DNA of 31,300 bases. It comes from Holophaga sp. (GTDB lineage: Bacteria > Acidobacteriota > Holophagae > Holophagales > Holophagaceae). Location of the stretch: positions 1-31,300 of the forward strand of contig JARLGP010000168.1 in NCBI GenBank assembly GCA_031292735.1. Direction: 5' to 3'. Both the position numbers and the translations under genes were made by a program. The notes beneath the pieces are model-generated. The model did not search any database and was not told where the DNA came from. It saw only the letters and a list, made by a program, of their open reading frames with translations. Shown piece after piece: positions 15,376 to 24,272 of the stretch. Position 1 is the stretch's first letter. Each line of letters opens with the position of its first letter.

Positions 15376-15600
15376 ATGCGCAAGTTGATGGAGGAACTCA
15401 TCGCGGAATTGGTGCGGAACGAGATCCCCGTGGACCTGGCCAAACGCGAACTGGAGCGGATCTACCTGGAGCAAGTGCTGGCCGCCAACAACGGCAACCA
15501 GAGCGCCGCCGCGCGCAAGCTGGGCATCCACCGCAACACCCTGTCCAAGAAGCTGGAACCGCTTCTGGACGCCATGCGGTATCCTGGAATCAACTGCTGA
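15376..15600 (+). CDS. Small Fis-type helix-turn-helix protein (74 residues)
   Basis: The protein is little more than a Fis/NtrC-type DNA-binding unit: an N-terminal helical segment (MRKLMEELIAELVRNEIP, 1-18) probably for dimerisation, then a helix (LERIYLEQVLAAN) and the HTH NQSAAARKLGIHRNTLSKKL at 41-60. It has no receiver or AAA+ domain, so it is like stand-alone Fis rather than a truncated sigma-54 activator. ATG 15376 is preceded by GGAG at eight bases; GTG 15373 or the longer start at 15325 are alternatives. A TAAAAT hexamer at 15310-15315 could be a -10 element but has no good -35 partner. The gene precedes gap by 51 bases, so it may be cotranscribed with the GAPDH cluster and might control it. 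Confidence 0.83.
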   Translation: MRKLMEELIAELVRNEIPVDLAKRELERIYLEQVLAANNGNQSAAARKLGIHRNTLSKKLEPLLDAMRYPGINC

Positions 15601-16647
<1,047 letters not shown>

Positions 16648-16653
16648 GCCTTG

Positions 16654-17649
16654 ATGCAGGTTGCCGTCAACGGGCTGGGGCGCATCGGCCGCCAGCTCAT
16701 CCGCCAGCTCCAGCACTCACCCGAGCTGGAGCTGGTGGCCGTCAACGACCTGGCGGAACCGGCCACCGTCGCCCATCTGATCAAGTACGACAGCGTCCAT
16801 GGCCGGGCCGGCTTCCGGGTGGGCTGCGACCGGGACGCCCTCCTGCTGGCGGAACGGCGGGTGCCGCTGTTCCGCGAACCGGATCCCGCCCGCCTGGAAT
16901 TCGGCGCGCTGGGGGCGGAGCTGGTGCTGGAATGCACCGGGCGCTTCACCACCCGCGACCAGGCCGCCCGCCACCTGCACCACGGCGTGACCCGGGTGGT
17001 GGTCGGCGCGCCCATGGCCGACGCCGACCTGACCGTGGTCATGGGGGTGAACCCGGAGCGGCTGCAGGGCGCCCCCCCGGTGATCAGCGCCGCCTGCGCC
17101 ACCACCCATGCCCTGGCCATCCTGCTGCGGGTCATGGACCAGGCCTTCGGCGTGCGCGGGGGCGTGGCCACCGCGGTGGAAAGCTACGGCAACGACCAGC
17201 GCATCCTCGACCTGCCCCACCCGGACCAGCGCATGGCCCGGGCCGCCGCCCTGAGCATGATCCCCGCCCCCAGCGACGCCGCCGCCTGCCTGGGCCGGGT
17301 GCTGCCCGCCCTGGCCGGCCGGCTGGCGGTACAGGCCGTGCGGGTGCCCACCCCGGATGTCAGCCTGGCCGACCTGTGCGTCACCCTGGAGCGGGATGCC
17401 ACCCAGGAATCGGTGCTGGCCGCGTTCCGCGCCGCCGCCGCACGCCTGCCCGGGATCCTGGAGCTGCTGGACGAACCCCTGGTGAGCGTGGACCTGCGCG
17501 GCATGGAGGCCAGCTGCCTGCTGGACCCCTTCCTCACCCGGATCATGGCGCCCCGCTTCGTCAAGGTGTTCGGGTGGTATGACAATGAAACCGCCTACGC
17601 CGCCCGGCTCAAGGATCTGTGCGTGAGGCTTTCGGGAGCGAACCAGTGA
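16654..17649 (+). CDS. GAPDH-family paralogue lacking catalytic Cys and His (probable pseudoenzyme)
   Basis: This 331-residue protein is full-length and in frame, with VNGLGRIGR at the N-terminus, VNDLAEP at the NAD-specifying position, RVPTPDVSLADL and WYDNETAYAARLKDL. The catalytic motif reads SAACATTH: aligned with SNASCTTN of gap, the cysteine position is Ala149 and a cysteine sits one place earlier at 148. The partner histidine in TTVHSYTNDQ of ordinary GAPDH is Glu176 here (TAVESYGNDQ). The phosphate loop TGAAKA is replaced by SDAAAC. Normal GAPDH chemistry is therefore unlikely. A regulatory, scaffold or altered-chemistry role, perhaps as mixed tetramers with the adjacent gene products, is inference. 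It begins six bases after gap and overlaps the third gene by four bases. Confidence 0.9.
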   Translation: MQVAVNGLGRIGRQLIRQLQHSPELELVAVNDLAEPATVAHLIKYDSVHGRAGFRVGCDRDALLLAERRVPLFREPDPARLEFGALGAELVLECTGRFTTRDQAARHLHHGVTRVVVGAPMADADLTVVMGVNPERLQGAPPVISAACATTHALAILLRVMDQAFGVRGGVATAVESYGNDQRILDLPHPDQRMARAAALSMIPAPSDAAACLGRVLPALAGRLAVQAVRVPTPDVSLADLCVTLERDATQESVLAAFRAAAARLPGILELLDEPLVSVDLRGMEASCLLDPFLTRIMAPRFVKVFGWYDNETAYAARLKDLCVRLSGANQ

Positions 17650-18674
17650 TCGCCATCAACGGACTGGGCCGGATCGGCCGGCTGGCGGTGCGGCGGATCG
17701 CCCTGGCCCACCCGCACCGGCTGTGCGCCCTCAACGACCCCGCCGATCTCAAGACGGTGGTCCACCTGCTGCGCTTCGATTCGGTGCACGGCGGCGACCA
17801 TCCCGCGGTGGCCGGCATCCAGCGCGACGGCCAGGACTACATCCGCATGCAGGGCCACGAGTACCCCCTGTTCCACGAGACCGATCCTCAGCAGGTCCCG
17901 TTTCCCCAGTGCGGCGCCCGGCTGGTGCTGGAAGCCTCCGGCCGGTTCACCACCCGGGCCGCGGCCGCCCGCCACCTGAAGGGCACGGTGACCCACGTGA
18001 TCATCTCCGCCCCCAGCCCGGACGCCGATTTCACCGTCATCCACCCGTTCAACGGCCACCTGCTGGACCTGGCCCGGCACCACGTGATCTCCAACGCCAG
18101 CTGCACCGCCCACGCCACCGCGCCCATGCTGGACGTGCTGGAGCGGGAGTTCGGCTTCCAGGCGGCCGGCATGAGCACGGTCCACGTGGTGACCAACGAC
18201 CAGCGCCTCCTGGACGCGCCGCACAAGGACCCGCGCCGGGCCCGGTCCGCCTTCCTGAGCATCATCCCCACCACCAGCAGCGCCTTCGGCGCCCTGCACA
18301 AGGCCATGCCCCAGCTCCCCGCCGGCTTCGACGGCTGGGCCCTGCGGGTGCCGTGCATGAGCGTGAACCTGGTGGACCTCACCGCGGTGCTGGACCGCGA
18401 CACCACCGCCGAGGCCGTCGCCGAAGCCTTCCAGGAGGCGGCCCGGGGCCGGCTGCAGGGCATCCTCGGGGTCACCCGGGACGAACTGGTGAGCCACGAC
18501 TTCATCGGCCGCGAAGAGAGCGTGGTGATCGACCTGCGGCTCACCCAGGTGGTGGGCGGCCGGCTGGTGAAGGTGTTCGGGTGGCACGACAACGAAGTGG
18601 GCTATGCTGCCCGGCTGTGCGACCTGGCGGAGATCCTGGACTGCGATCCGGACACCCAGGTCCCCTCCATGTGA
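17646..18674 (+). CDS. GAPDH-family dehydrogenase, divergent (possible erythrose-4-phosphate dehydrogenase-like)
   Basis: This 342-residue protein starts at GTG 17646, which overlaps the preceding stop as GTGA; GGGAG lies eight bases upstream, and the frame opens directly into IAINGLGRIGR. Catalytic Cys153 (SNASCTAHATAP) and His180 (MSTVHVVTNDQRLLD) are both kept at the normal 27-residue spacing. The phosphate loop TGAAKA is absent (PTTSSAFGALHKAMP), and the CTTN asparagine is His. E. coli erythrose-4-phosphate dehydrogenase also lacks TGAAKA at this place, so an aldose-phosphate other than glyceraldehyde 3-phosphate is plausible but unproven. WHDNEVGYAARLCDL replaces WYDNEWGYS near the end. 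The very tight coupling with the catalytically broken second copy suggests that the two products are made in fixed ratio. Confidence 0.9.
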   Translation: MIAINGLGRIGRLAVRRIALAHPHRLCALNDPADLKTVVHLLRFDSVHGGDHPAVAGIQRDGQDYIRMQGHEYPLFHETDPQQVPFPQCGARLVLEASGRFTTRAAAARHLKGTVTHVIISAPSPDADFTVIHPFNGHLLDLARHHVISNASCTAHATAPMLDVLEREFGFQAAGMSTVHVVTNDQRLLDAPHKDPRRARSAFLSIIPTTSSAFGALHKAMPQLPAGFDGWALRVPCMSVNLVDLTAVLDRDTTAEAVAEAFQEAARGRLQGILGVTRDELVSHDFIGREESVVIDLRLTQVVGGRLVKVFGWHDNEVGYAARLCDLAEILDCDPDTQVPSM

Positions 18675-18685
18675 CCCGAGGCCCC

Positions 18686-19558
18686 ATGCCCAGTGCCGGA
18701 ACGCTCCTCCTGACCGTCTTCACCATGCTGCTGTTCGCCGCCAACTCCCTGCTGTGCAGGGCCGCGCTGCGCCACACCGGCCTGGACCCCGCCAGCTTCA
18801 CCACCCTGCGGGTCGCTTCGGCCGCCCTGGCCACCTGGGCCATGGTGCGCTTCCGCCGGGGCCCCAAGGCGCCCCGCTCCGGCAGCTGGATCTCCGCCCT
18901 GGCCCTGTTCACCTACGCCGCCGCCTTCGCCTTCGCCTACCGCACCCTGCAGGCCGGCATGGGCGCCCTGCTGCTGTTCCTGGCGGTGCAGGCCACCATG
19001 GTGTTCTGGGGCTTCTGGAAGGGCGACCGGCTGCGCCGGGGCCAGGTCTCCGGCCTGCTGCTGGCCCTGGCCGGCCTGGCGCTGCTGCTGTGTCCCGGCC
19101 TCACCGCGCCACCCCTGGTGGGCACCGTCCTCATGCTGGGTTCCGGCGTGGCCTGGGGGGTCTACTCCCTGCGCGGCATGGGCAGCACCGACCCGGCCGG
19201 CGCCACCGCCGACAACTTCCTGCGGGCGGTGCCCATGGCCCTGCTGCTGTGCCTGGCCAGCCTGGGCCGGATGCACCTGGACCTGGCCGGCTGCCTCTAC
19301 GCCCTGGTGGCCGGGGCGGTGGCCTCGGGGCTGGGCTACGTGCTCTGGTACCACGCCATGCAGGGCCTGAAGGCGGCCACCGCCGCCAGTGTCCAGCTGA
19401 GCGTTCCGGTGATCACCGCCCTGGCCGGGGTGGCGGTGCTGGGGGAGCCGCTCAGCCTGCGGCTGAGCCTCGCCTCCGTGGCCATCCTGGGGGGCATCGC
19501 CCTGGTGTTGCGCCGGGCTGGCCGGACCGCCCGTGGCGCCCCCGTCGTTCAAGGCTGA
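18686..19558 (+). CDS. EamA/DMT-family permease
   Basis: This 290-residue integral membrane protein has about ten apolar helices in two related halves, as in the drug/metabolite transporter superfamily. Typical stretches are MLLFAANSLLCRAALRHTG with ASFTTLRVASAAL in the first half, and GAVASGLGYVLWYHAMQGLK, SVQLSVPVITALAGVAVLGE and ILGGIALVLRR at the end. ATG 18686 has GAGG five bases upstream; GTG 18671 would overlap the stop of the preceding GAPDH-like gene. It is the last gene of the plus-strand run that begins with the Fis-like gene. Substrates in this family range from amino acids to sugars and drugs, so none is assigned. The tail GRTARGAPVVQG is polar and probably cytoplasmic. Confidence 0.92.
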   Translation: MPSAGTLLLTVFTMLLFAANSLLCRAALRHTGLDPASFTTLRVASAALATWAMVRFRRGPKAPRSGSWISALALFTYAAAFAFAYRTLQAGMGALLLFLAVQATMVFWGFWKGDRLRRGQVSGLLLALAGLALLLCPGLTAPPLVGTVLMLGSGVAWGVYSLRGMGSTDPAGATADNFLRAVPMALLLCLASLGRMHLDLAGCLYALVAGAVASGLGYVLWYHAMQGLKAATAASVQLSVPVITALAGVAVLGEPLSLRLSLASVAILGGIALVLRRAGRTARGAPVVQG

Positions 19559-19851
19559 CGGGCCTTGGAACCCCGGATGGGTCCAGAATAAAATAAATTA
19601 TTAAATATTGCATTCTGATCGTACGATCGATCAAAATAGGAAAACAACCTCCTTGCCGTGGTTCCCAGGAACCCCGTGACCATGGGAGAACGGCGAATGA
19701 GAACAGACACTTCTTGGTTGGGTTGGGTGCCGGTCCTGGATGCGGCTGGGTGGATCGGCGCCCGGGCCGTCCAGCCCGGCATGCGGGACGGGATGGGCAT
19801 CCCGGGCCTCGGCCGCGTCGGCAATCGGGTTTCGAGATAAAGGATAATGCT
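19559..19851 (+). other. Intergenic region before rfaD with an AT-rich core
   Basis: This is the longest gap between genes in the window. Bases 19587-19637 are unusually AT-rich for this genome and contain the 12-bp perfect palindrome GATCGTACGATC at 19617-19628. TTGCAT (19608-19613) and CAAAAT (19632-19637), 18 bases apart, could be a promoter for rfaD, leaving a leader of about 200 bases. A 48-codon frame from ATG 19697 to TAA 19840 lies in this leader, but its composition (Gly, Arg, Pro rich) is like noise in GC-rich DNA and it is not called as a gene. No riboswitch was recognised. Confidence 0.45.
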
Positions 19852-20790
19852 GTGTTCATTGTAACCGGAGGGGCCGGGTTCATCGGCAGCCATGTGGTCC
19901 AGGAGCTCAACCGTCGGGGCCATACCGACATCCTGGTGGTGGACAATCTGGAACGGCCGGGAAAATTCCTGAACCTGTCGGACCTGGTCATCCAGGACTA
20001 CCTGGACAAGCGGGCTTTCCGGGCCCGGCTGGATGCCGGGACCTTTGACCTCAAGGTGGACGCCATCTTCCACAACGGGGCCTGTTCCGACACCATGAAC
20101 CGCGATGGCCGCTACATGATCGAGAACAATTTCGGGGACGCCAAGGCCGTGCTCAACTACGCCCTCGCCAAGCGCATCCCCATGGTCTACGCCTCCAGCG
20201 CCGCCACCTACGGAAGCAGCTCCCGGTTCGAGCCGGTTCCCGGGAACGAGCGCCCCCTCAATGTCTACGGGTATTCCAAACTGCTGTTCGACCAGCATGT
20301 GCGCCAGCTGCTCGACGCGGCCCAAAGCCCGGTGGTGGGCCTTCGCTATTTCAACGTCTACGGCCCCCGGGAGGCGCACAAGGGCCGGATGATGTCGGTC
20401 CTGCACCAGCTGCTCCGCCAGCTCAGGGATACCGGCGCCTGCCACCTGTTCGCCGGATCCGACGGCTACGGGGACGGCGGGCAGAGCCGGGATTTCGTCT
20501 TCGTGGGCGATATCGTGGATCTCAACCTGCATTTCGCCCAGGGCCCGCTGCGCAAGGGCATCTTCAACGCCGGCACCGGCCAGGCCAGGACCTTCAACGC
20601 CATCGCGGAAACCCTCATCCGCAGTCTGGGCCAGGGCCGGATCGAGTACATCCCCTTTCCCGAGGAGCTCCGGGGCAAGTACCAGAGCTTCACCCAGGCC
20701 GACCTGGGCACCCTGCGGGAGGCAGGCTACACCCGCGCCTTCACCTCCCTGGAGGATGGCATCCGCCTGACCCTGGCCGAACTGGCCTAG
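19852..20790 (+). CDS. rfaD: ADP-L-glycero-D-manno-heptose 6-epimerase
   Basis: This 312-residue enzyme (also called HldD) converts ADP-D-glycero- to ADP-L-glycero-D-manno-heptose, the donor for LPS inner-core heptosylation. The GTG 19852 start is supported by AAGGA seven bases upstream and opens into FIVTGGAGFIGSHVV, the NADP-binding glycine motif (6-12). HNGACSDTM near 75-82 and the YxxxK pair Y139/K143 in NVYGYSK are family signatures, as is RYFNVYGPREAHKGRMMSV. Length is close to E. coli RfaD (310). A heptosyltransferase-like gene follows nine bases later, fitting a donor-then-transferase unit. It marks the organism as a lipopolysaccharide maker with heptose in its core. Confidence 0.96.
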   Translation: MFIVTGGAGFIGSHVVQELNRRGHTDILVVDNLERPGKFLNLSDLVIQDYLDKRAFRARLDAGTFDLKVDAIFHNGACSDTMNRDGRYMIENNFGDAKAVLNYALAKRIPMVYASSAATYGSSSRFEPVPGNERPLNVYGYSKLLFDQHVRQLLDAAQSPVVGLRYFNVYGPREAHKGRMMSVLHQLLRQLRDTGACHLFAGSDGYGDGGQSRDFVFVGDIVDLNLHFAQGPLRKGIFNAGTGQARTFNAIAETLIRSLGQGRIEYIPFPEELRGKYQSFTQADLGTLREAGYTRAFTSLEDGIRLTLAELA

Positions 20791-20799
20791 GAACCTGCG

Positions 20800-21855
20800 G
20801 TGCAGCCCACGCCCAGCGCCCTTTCCGGCCCCGGCGCCAGGGTTCGAACCCCGGACGGGGTGCCCCCTGGCGCCGTCTGGGTGCGGATGCCCCGGTTCAT
20901 CGGGGACGCCGTCATGATCCATCAGGCCCTCGAGCCCCTCAGGTCCGCCGGGATTCCCCTGGTAGCCTGGGGCCCGCCCCTGGTGACCGAGCTGTTCCAG
21001 GGCAGCGGGGCCTTCGCCGGGGTATGGGCGGACGGCAGAGAACGGGGCCGCACCTGGGCCACCCGGAGCCTGCTGCGCGCCGCGGGAGTGCGGGGCGTCA
21101 TCAACCTGCCCCGAAGCACCCGGGCCCTGCTGGCGGCCTGGATGGCCCGGGTGCCGTTGCGGGTCGGCTGGCGCGAGGGCGGCGGCTTCCTGTTCGCCAC
21201 CCGGTCCCAGGCGTTCCGTTCCTCCGGGCATCAACTGGACCGCTACCGGGGGCTCCTGGCGGCCGCCTTCCCGCACCTCCCTCCGGCTCCGCCGGTGCCC
21301 TTCCGGCCCCGGGCGGAAGCCATGGCGGAGGCACGCCAGGCGCTCCGGGAACTGGCCCTGGGCGAAGGTTTCGTGGTGCTCGCGCTGGGCGCCATGACCG
21401 CCAACAAGCGCCTGGGCACAGGGGTCTGGATCGAACTGATCGGGCGCCTGAGGCAGGAAGGGATCCCCCATCTGCTGCTGGGCGGCCCCGGGGAGGACGA
21501 GGCCCAGGCGGCCGCCATCCAGGCGGCCCTGCCGGGGGTGCCGGACCTCACCGGGAAACTGCCCCTTTCGGCCTCGGCCGCCGTCGTCGCCCAGGCCAAG
21601 GCCCTGGTGGGGAACGATTCGGCCCTGGGCCACCTGGCGGCCGCCTGCGGCATCCCCAGCGTGCTGGTGTTCGGCCCCACCCGGCCGTCGGTCACCGCCC
21701 CCGTGGGGCCGGGGGTGCGGATCCTGCGCCGGGAGGATCTCCCCTGCCTGGAATGCGGCCTGTTCGGCTGCCCGGTGCCCGGCCATCCCTGCATGGAAGG
21801 GCTGTCTCCCGCCCTCCTCTGGCAGGAGCTGGCTGCGCTGCTGTCCAGGCCCTGA
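20800..21855 (+). CDS. Family-9 glycosyltransferase, heptosyltransferase-like (copy 2)
   Basis: This 351-residue GT9 protein has VWVRMPRFIGDAVMIHQALEP near the N-terminus, GNDSALGHLAAACGIPSVLV with FGPTRP in the nucleotide-sugar site, and a C-terminal cysteine cluster (CLEC, GCPVPGHPCM). It uses ADP-heptose if it acts like its family. The same blocks occur in copy 1 at 8193-9230, including WGP and REDL-CLEC, so these arose by duplication. GTG 20800 gives about 29 residues before the conserved fold; a good ribosome binding site is not obvious, and a shorter start is possible. It directly follows rfaD, which makes the donor sugar, and it converges on a third GT9 gene. Confidence 0.9.
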   Translation: MQPTPSALSGPGARVRTPDGVPPGAVWVRMPRFIGDAVMIHQALEPLRSAGIPLVAWGPPLVTELFQGSGAFAGVWADGRERGRTWATRSLLRAAGVRGVINLPRSTRALLAAWMARVPLRVGWREGGGFLFATRSQAFRSSGHQLDRYRGLLAAAFPHLPPAPPVPFRPRAEAMAEARQALRELALGEGFVVLALGAMTANKRLGTGVWIELIGRLRQEGIPHLLLGGPGEDEAQAAAIQAALPGVPDLTGKLPLSASAAVVAQAKALVGNDSALGHLAAACGIPSVLVFGPTRPSVTAPVGPGVRILRREDLPCLECGLFGCPVPGHPCMEGLSPALLWQELAALLSRP

Positions 21856-21883
21856 GAGGGTGTGTGCGAATTAGGAGGCCCCG

Positions 21884-21899
21884 CGACGGCCCGCCGTCG
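21884..21899. terminator. Weak hairpin between convergent glycosyltransferase genes
   Basis: CGACGG and CCGTCG can form a six-base-pair stem around CCCG, midway in the 56 bases between two convergent genes. No T-tract follows on either strand, so it is at best a weak bidirectional terminator. The call rests on symmetry and position only. Confidence 0.3.
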
Positions 21900-21911
21900 G
21901 GAAGGGCTCGG

Positions 21912-23009
21912 TCAGGCCGGGGCGTTCCCGGCGGCTTCCTCCAGCATCAGCGCCTCCAGCAGGCGCACCACCCGTTCCGGGGGGATGCGGGCGGCGGCGC
22001 TCCAGTCAGGACCGGAGGGGACCGCCTCGGTGGGAAGGAAGGGGCCGCGCACCGAGGTTACCCGGGGGCCCAGGGGATAGATCAGGGGCTCCGGGGACAT
22101 GCCGTTGACCATGACCGTGGGCCGGCCGGTGGCCGCGGCGATCTGGACCAGGCCGGTATCCACCGCGATGTTGCCGGCGGCGTGGTACTGCAGCGCGCCG
22201 GCCTCGGGGATGGTGGTCTGGCCGGTGAGGTCGAAGGAACCGGGCACCGCGGCGCACAGCCGCCCGCCCAGGTCGCGTTCGTCGGGCCCCCCCAGCCACA
22301 CCGGCGCCAGGCCGCGGGCCTGCAGCAGGCGGGCCAGGGCCGGCCACTTCTCTTCCTCGGAGAACCAGCGCTTGGCGTCGCCGCGGGTGCCGAAGCCGAG
22401 GGTCACGTAGGGTTCGCCGGCCCAGCCCGCCGCCTCCAGTTTCCGCCGCCCGCCCTGCCCGCCGAACCGCTCCGGGGTGATGGGTTCCCAGCGCAGGGTG
22501 TCCTTCCCGGTGAGCTGCACCAGGAGCGGGCGGAACCGCTCCACGATGGCCACCGGCAGGTCCCGGTAGGTGAACGGGTAGTGGTAGAGGAAGCCCAGGT
22601 GGTTGTTCACGTCCCCGGCCCGGATCGGCACCCTGGCCAGCCAGGCGCCCAGGGCCAGGCGCACGCTCTGGCTGAGGTTGATGACCGCCGCCGGACGGTT
22701 TTCCCGCCAGCGGCGCACCAGGTTCCAGGGATCGGGCTTGCCCTGGCCGCCCGATTCGGTGAGGCTCTCCGCGATGAAATCCGGCCGGGCCTCGCTGAAC
22801 AGCGCCGCGCCGATGGCATGGCCCACCGCGACCCACCGGAGCTCCGCCCCGGCCTCCGCCGCCACCCGGTTCCATTCCCGCTGCAGGCCGCCCAGGAACG
22901 GCAGGGTGAAGACCACGTCGCCCAGCTGCCTGGGGAAGCGCACCCACACCTCGGCCCGGTCCCCCTTCCGAAGACTGTCCCGCAAACGCTCGCTGCCGCA
23001 ACGGGTCAA
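21912..23009 (-). CDS. Family-9 glycosyltransferase (copy 3, divergent)
   Basis: A protein of about 365 residues with the GT9 pattern: VWVRFPRQLGDVVFTLPFLGGL near the start, INLSQSVRLALGAWLARVPIRAG, VTLGFGTRGDAKRW, PVWLGGPDERDLG and NIAVDTGLVQIAAATGRPTV in the C-terminal half. It lacks the CLEC cysteine cluster of the other two copies and is more distant from them. TTG 23009 is proposed as the start because AGGGAGGGG lies just upstream; the only longer option is GTG 23072, and no ATG exists in frame before the conserved fold. It may be a heptosyltransferase acting on another core position or a related hexosyltransferase. It converges on copy 2, next to rfaD, in what looks like an LPS-core locus. 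Confidence 0.87.
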   Translation of the reverse strand: MTRCGSERLRDSLRKGDRAEVWVRFPRQLGDVVFTLPFLGGLQREWNRVAAEAGAELRWVAVGHAIGAALFSEARPDFIAESLTESGGQGKPDPWNLVRRWRENRPAAVINLSQSVRLALGAWLARVPIRAGDVNNHLGFLYHYPFTYRDLPVAIVERFRPLLVQLTGKDTLRWEPITPERFGGQGGRRKLEAAGWAGEPYVTLGFGTRGDAKRWFSEEEKWPALARLLQARGLAPVWLGGPDERDLGGRLCAAVPGSFDLTGQTTIPEAGALQYHAAGNIAVDTGLVQIAAATGRPTVMVNGMSPEPLIYPLGPRVTSVRGPFLPTEAVPSGPDWSAAARIPPERVVRLLEALMLEEAAGNAPA

Positions 23010-23105
23010 GGCGCCCCTCCCTGTTGGACGCTTCCATGATCCTGACGGCAGGTGGGTTGGTCCGGATGCCACTAGTTTAGCACCGGCGGTCTGGCACCGG
23101 CCGGT

Positions 23106-24272
<1,167 letters not shown>

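Noticed and set aside
16654..17649. Calling the second GAPDH copy a pseudogene
   Set aside because: There is no frameshift, stop or truncation and the other family motifs are kept, so it is listed as a coding pseudoenzyme.
19697..19840. 48-codon frame in the rfaD leader
   Set aside because: A GGAG lies ten bases upstream, but the product is Gly/Arg-rich with no fold or membrane pattern; it is treated as chance coding in the leader.
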